Shown here in pieces: positions 61,183 to 64,000 of a DNA stretch of 64,000 bases. Each line of letters opens with the position of its first letter. The stretch's first letter is position 1. Below the pieces are notes generated by a model. The model had not been told where the DNA came from. It saw only the letters and a program-made list of their open reading frames with translations, and searched no databases. The position numbers were made by a program, and so were the translations under genes. This DNA is from DATJFH01 sp035495815 (GTDB taxonomy: Bacteria; Acidobacteriota; Terriglobia; Bryobacterales; Bryobacteraceae), in the NCBI GenBank assembly GCA_035495815.1, contig DATJFH010000346.1, positions 1-64,000 on the forward strand. Reading direction: 5' to 3'.

Positions 61183-64000
61183 ACATATCCTCGACTTTCA
61201 TCGAACGGCCGATCGCCACCAGCCTGCTGATGGCGGCGATCGCCTTGTTTGGCTCGGTGGCCTACCGGTCCCTGCCGGTGAGCGACCTGCCGAACGTGGA
61301 CCTGCCGACGCTGCTGGTTACGGCCGGCCTGCCGGGCGCGAGTCCGGAGACGATGGCGGCCGCCGTGGCCACCCCGCTCGAAAACAACTTCTCGATGATC
61401 GCGGGCCTGGAATCGATGACCTCGACCAACTCGCTCGGGGCCACCCAGATCACGCTGGAATTCGATCTCAGCCGAAACCTGGATGGCGCGGCCGTGGACG
61501 TGCAGGCGGCGATCACGCAATCGGCGCGGCTGCTGCCGTCGGGCATGCCCACGCCGCCCACCTTCACCAAGGTCAATCCGGCCGATCAGCCGATTCTGTA
61601 CCTGGCGCTGACGTCGAAATCGCTGCCGCTGTGGACGCTCGACGAATACGCCGAAACGCGGGTGGCCCAGCGCATCTCGATGGTGACCGGCGTGGCGCAG
61701 GTGCAGGTGCTGGGGGCGCAGAAGTACGCGGTCCACGCGCAAATGGATCCTCACGCGATGGCGGCGCGGCAGGTGGGCATCAACGAGGTGGAAACGGCGC
61801 TCAAGAACTGGAACGTCAATCTGCCTACCGGGACCATCAACGGCCCCAAGCGCGCGTTCACCTTGCAGGCCAGCGGCCAGCTCACCAGCGCCGCCCAGTA
61901 TCGTTCGCTGGTGGTGGCTTACCGCCGGGGGTCGCCGGTGCGGCTCGAGGAGCTGGGCAACATCATTGACGGGGTGGAGGACGACAAGACCGCTTCCTGG
62001 TTCTACCGCAAAGACGGCGACCAGCGTGCCGTCGTGCTGGGCATCCAGCGCCAGCCGGGCACCAACACGATGGAAGTGACCAACGGCATCAAGGCGCTGC
62101 TGCCCGTTTTCAAGAGCGAGCTGCCGCCGTCGGTCAACATGGACATTCTCTACGACCGGTCGGAGACGATTCAGGAGTCCTTCAACGACGTCAAATTCAC
62201 GATGGTGCTGACGCTGGGCCTGATCGTGATGGTGATCTTCCTGTTCCTGCGCAATCTGTCGGCCACCACGATACCCAGCCTGGCGCTGCCGTTTTCGATT
62301 GTCGGCACGTTCGCGGTGATGTACCTGCTCGACTACAGCCTGGACAACCTGTCGATGATGGCGCTGATTCTCTCCATCGGATTCGTGGTGGACGACGCCA
62401 TCGTGATGCTGGAGAACATCGTGCGGCACATGGAGATGGGGGAGAAGCCGATGGTCGCGGCGCTCACCGGCTCGCGCGAGAGCGGCTTCACCATCGTCTC
62501 GATGACGCTTTCGCTGGCGGCCGTCTTCATTCCGGTGCTGTTCATGGGCGGCATTCTGGGCAGGCTGTTCAAGGAGTTCGCGGTCACCATCTGCGTGGCC
62601 ATCCTGATCTCGGGCGTGGTGTCGGTTACGCTTACGCCGATGCTGTGCAGCCGCTTCCTGCGCCCTCCGCACGAGCAGCGGCGCACATGGTTTTACAGGA
62701 TCACGGAACGCTTCCTGGATGGAATGCTGCACCTGTACGATGTGACCCTGCAGGCGGTGCTGCGCTTCCGGCCGGCGACGATGGTGGTCTTCGCCGCCGT
62801 GCTGGCGGCGACCGTCTATATGTTCATCCACATCCCCAAGGGCTTCATTCCGGACCAGGATACCGACCAGCTGATCGCCATCACCGAAGCTTCGCAGGGG
62901 ACATCCTTCGACCAGATGTCGCAGTACCAGCGGCAGATCGCCGAGATTTTCCACCAGGACGAGAACGTCGAGGCGTTCATGTCCACGGTCGGCGGCGCTT
63001 CGGCCTCGACGCTGGGCGGGCCCAACTTCGGACAGATCCTGGTGCGCCTCAAGCCGCGGGCGCAGCGAAAACTGCTGGTGGGCGGAGTGATCGAGGAGCT
63101 GCGGCCGAAGCTGACCGGCTTCCCGGGAATGCGCGTCTACCTGCAGAATCCGCCAACCGTGCGGATCGGCGGACAGGTGACCAAGAGCCTGTACCAGTTC
63201 TCGATGCAATCGCCCGACAAGCAGGAGCTGTACGAGGCGTCGGCGAACCTGGTGTCGGAAGTGGAAAAGATCCCCGGGCTGCAGGACGTCACCAGCGATC
63301 TGCTGATCAAGAGCCCGCAGGTCAACATCAAAATCGACCGGGACAAGGCGGCCGCGGTGGGCGTGAATGCCAACCAGATCGAAAACGCGCTTTACGACGC
63401 CTACGGTCCGCGCTGGGTCTCGACGATCTACTCGTCCGTCAACGAGTACAAAGTTCTGCTGGAGCTGAAGCCGCAGTATCAGGCGGATCCGAAATCGCTG
63501 TCGCTGCTGTATTTCAAATCCGGTCCGGGCCGGCTGATCCCGCTCGACACCCTGGCCAGCGTGACGCAGGAAACCGGGCCGCAGGCGATCAACCATTACG
63601 GGCAGCTTCCATCGGTGACGCTGTCGTTCGACGTCCGGCCGGGCGTCTCGCTGGGAGAAGCGGTGGCGCTGGTGCAGGAAACCGCCGACAGGGTGCTGCC
63701 ATCCTCGATCAGCACCACGTTCCAGGGCGCCGCCAAGGCGTTTCAGACTTCGCTGGGAAACCTGTGGGTCCTGCTGCTGGTGGCGATCATGGTGGTGTAC
63801 ATCGTGCTCGGGATTCTGTACGAGAGCTACATCCATCCGTTGACGATTCTCTCCGGTCTGCCGTCGGCCGGCTTCGGGGCCCTGCTAACGCTCTATCTGT
63901 TCAAGATGGATCTGAACATCTACGCGTTCGTGGGATTGATCATGCTGATCGGGATCGTGGAGAAGAACGCGATCATGCAGATCGATTTCGCTCTGGACGC
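61179..64000 (+). CDS. Second RND efflux permease (MdtC/MdtB-like), 3' part outside window
   Basis: The ATG at 61179 overlaps the stop of the first permease as ATGA. The visible 940 residues are a full RND permease up to the helices after the second periplasmic loop: SSTFIERPIATSLLM, GFVVDDAIVMLENIVRH with both proton-relay aspartates, and GLIMLIGIVEKNAIMQIDFAL at the window end. It differs from the first permease in having EKNA where that has KKNA. It is clearly a paralogue; such tandem pairs act as hetero-oligomers in MdtBC. The C-terminal 100 or so residues and any downstream TolC gene are out of view. Confidence 0.94.
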   Translation, partial: MNISSTFIERPIATSLLMAAIALFGSVAYRSLPVSDLPNVDLPTLLVTAGLPGASPETMAAAVATPLENNFSMIAGLESMTSTNSLGATQITLEFDLSRNLDGAAVDVQAAITQSARLLPSGMPTPPTFTKVNPADQPILYLALTSKSLPLWTLDEYAETRVAQRISMVTGVAQVQVLGAQKYAVHAQMDPHAMAARQVGINEVETALKNWNVNLPTGTINGPKRAFTLQASGQLTSAAQYRSLVVAYRRGSPVRLEELGNIIDGVEDDKTASWFYRKDGDQRAVVLGIQRQPGTNTMEVTNGIKALLPVFKSELPPSVNMDILYDRSETIQESFNDVKFTMVLTLGLIVMVIFLFLRNLSATTIPSLALPFSIVGTFAVMYLLDYSLDNLSMMALILSIGFVVDDAIVMLENIVRHMEMGEKPMVAALTGSRESGFTIVSMTLSLAAVFIPVLFMGGILGRLFKEFAVTICVAILISGVVSVTLTPMLCSRFLRPPHEQRRTWFYRITERFLDGMLHLYDVTLQAVLRFRPATMVVFAAVLAATVYMFIHIPKGFIPDQDTDQLIAITEASQGTSFDQMSQYQRQIAEIFHQDENVEAFMSTVGGASASTLGGPNFGQILVRLKPRAQRKLLVGGVIEELRPKLTGFPGMRVYLQNPPTVRIGGQVTKSLYQFSMQSPDKQELYEASANLVSEVEKIPGLQDVTSDLLIKSPQVNIKIDRDKAAAVGVNANQIENALYDAYGPRWVSTIYSSVNEYKVLLELKPQYQADPKSLSLLYFKSGPGRLIPLDTLASVTQETGPQAINHYGQLPSVTLSFDVRPGVSLGEAVALVQETADRVLPSSISTTFQGAAKAFQTSLGNLWVLLLVAIMVVYIVLGILYESYIHPLTILSGLPSAGFGALLTLYLFKMDLNIYAFVGLIMLIGIVEKNAIMQIDFALD

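Noticed and set aside
61095..63836. A 913-codon open frame on the minus strand
   Set aside because: It is antisense to the second RND permease, very rich in Arg, His and Gln, and lacks any domain. It results from the GC-rich third-position bias of the real gene. The same holds for long minus-strand frames at 58255-60144 and 56797-58059.

Overview
The window is GC-rich, densely packed chromosomal DNA that most resembles an Acidobacteriota genome of the Solibacter/Bryobacter type. The reasoning is family content: two Oar-like TonB-dependent receptors with an N-terminal carboxypeptidase-regulatory domain, paired DUF1549/DUF1501 genes, an SBBP-repeat propeller protein, PQQ dehydrogenases, many secreted enzymes with Sec or Tat signals, and long ATGA/GTGA-coupled operons. 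This is inference from gene families; no rRNA, tRNA, CRISPR array, integrase or insertion sequence was recognised.

Layout. 1-3.7 kb: mixed single genes, namely a nucleoside symporter cut by the window edge, an AhpD-like protein, a KirBac potassium channel, a secreted DinB-like protein, an orphan PAAR-like DUF4280 protein and a phage-holin-IV-like membrane protein. 3.8-5.4 kb: a periplasmic PQQ alcohol dehydrogenase carrying the Asp-x-Asp pair typical of lanthanide-dependent enzymes. 5.3-19.1 kb (minus strand): a ten-gene exopolysaccharide locus in transcription order Wza-like exporter, Wzc-like tyrosine autokinase, Wzx flippase, DUF362 protein, CapK-like adenylate-forming enzyme, glycosyltransferase, Wzy/WaaL-like polymerase or ligase, two more glycosyltransferases and a WecA/MraY-type initiating transferase. 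Six consecutive genes are joined by 4-nt stop/start overlaps. 19.3-23.1 kb: a 1274-residue secreted beta-propeller protein with four long C-terminal repeats. 23.3-24.5 kb: an ECF sigma factor, its zinc-finger anti-sigma factor and a tiny TolC-like remnant. 24.6-26.7 kb: OsmC, a secreted ComEC-like metallo-hydrolase and a short coiled-coil protein built on a 21-bp repeat.

26.7-32.1 kb (minus): a DUF1549-DUF1501-SUMF1 operon with a recognisable promoter, and upstream of it a Tat-exported relative of L-rhamnonate dehydratase. 32.2-34.8 kb: signal peptidase I, a small membrane protein and a GT-C-like membrane protein. 34.8-38.1 kb: the large TonB-dependent receptor. 38.3-40.9 kb: two uncharacterised proteins flanking the tRNA methyltransferase gene trmO. 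41.0-46.5 kb: a tightly coupled aromatic amino acid operon, trpC-trpF-trpB-trpA-chorismate mutase-DAHP synthase-prephenate dehydrogenase; trpE, trpG and trpD are not here.

47.0-51.8 kb (minus): a TonB-dependent receptor, a secreted PQQ sugar dehydrogenase and an MFS sugar-acid type transporter in series, which could form one uptake and oxidation route. 51.9-55.5 kb: a DUF3309 mini-gene, two tandem phosphohexomutases and a secreted CBM9-like protein, divergent from a secreted esterase at 55.5 kb. 56.8-64.0 kb: an MdtABC-like RND efflux operon (adaptor plus two permeases, the second cut by the window end), preceded by a 410-bp leader with a TetR-type palindrome but no regulator gene.

The items most deserving follow-up are the DUF362/CapK pair inside the polysaccharide operon, the lanthanide signature of the PQQ dehydrogenase, the exported rhamnonate-dehydratase-like enzyme, and the SUMF1 protein lacking one of the two formylglycine-enzyme cysteines.
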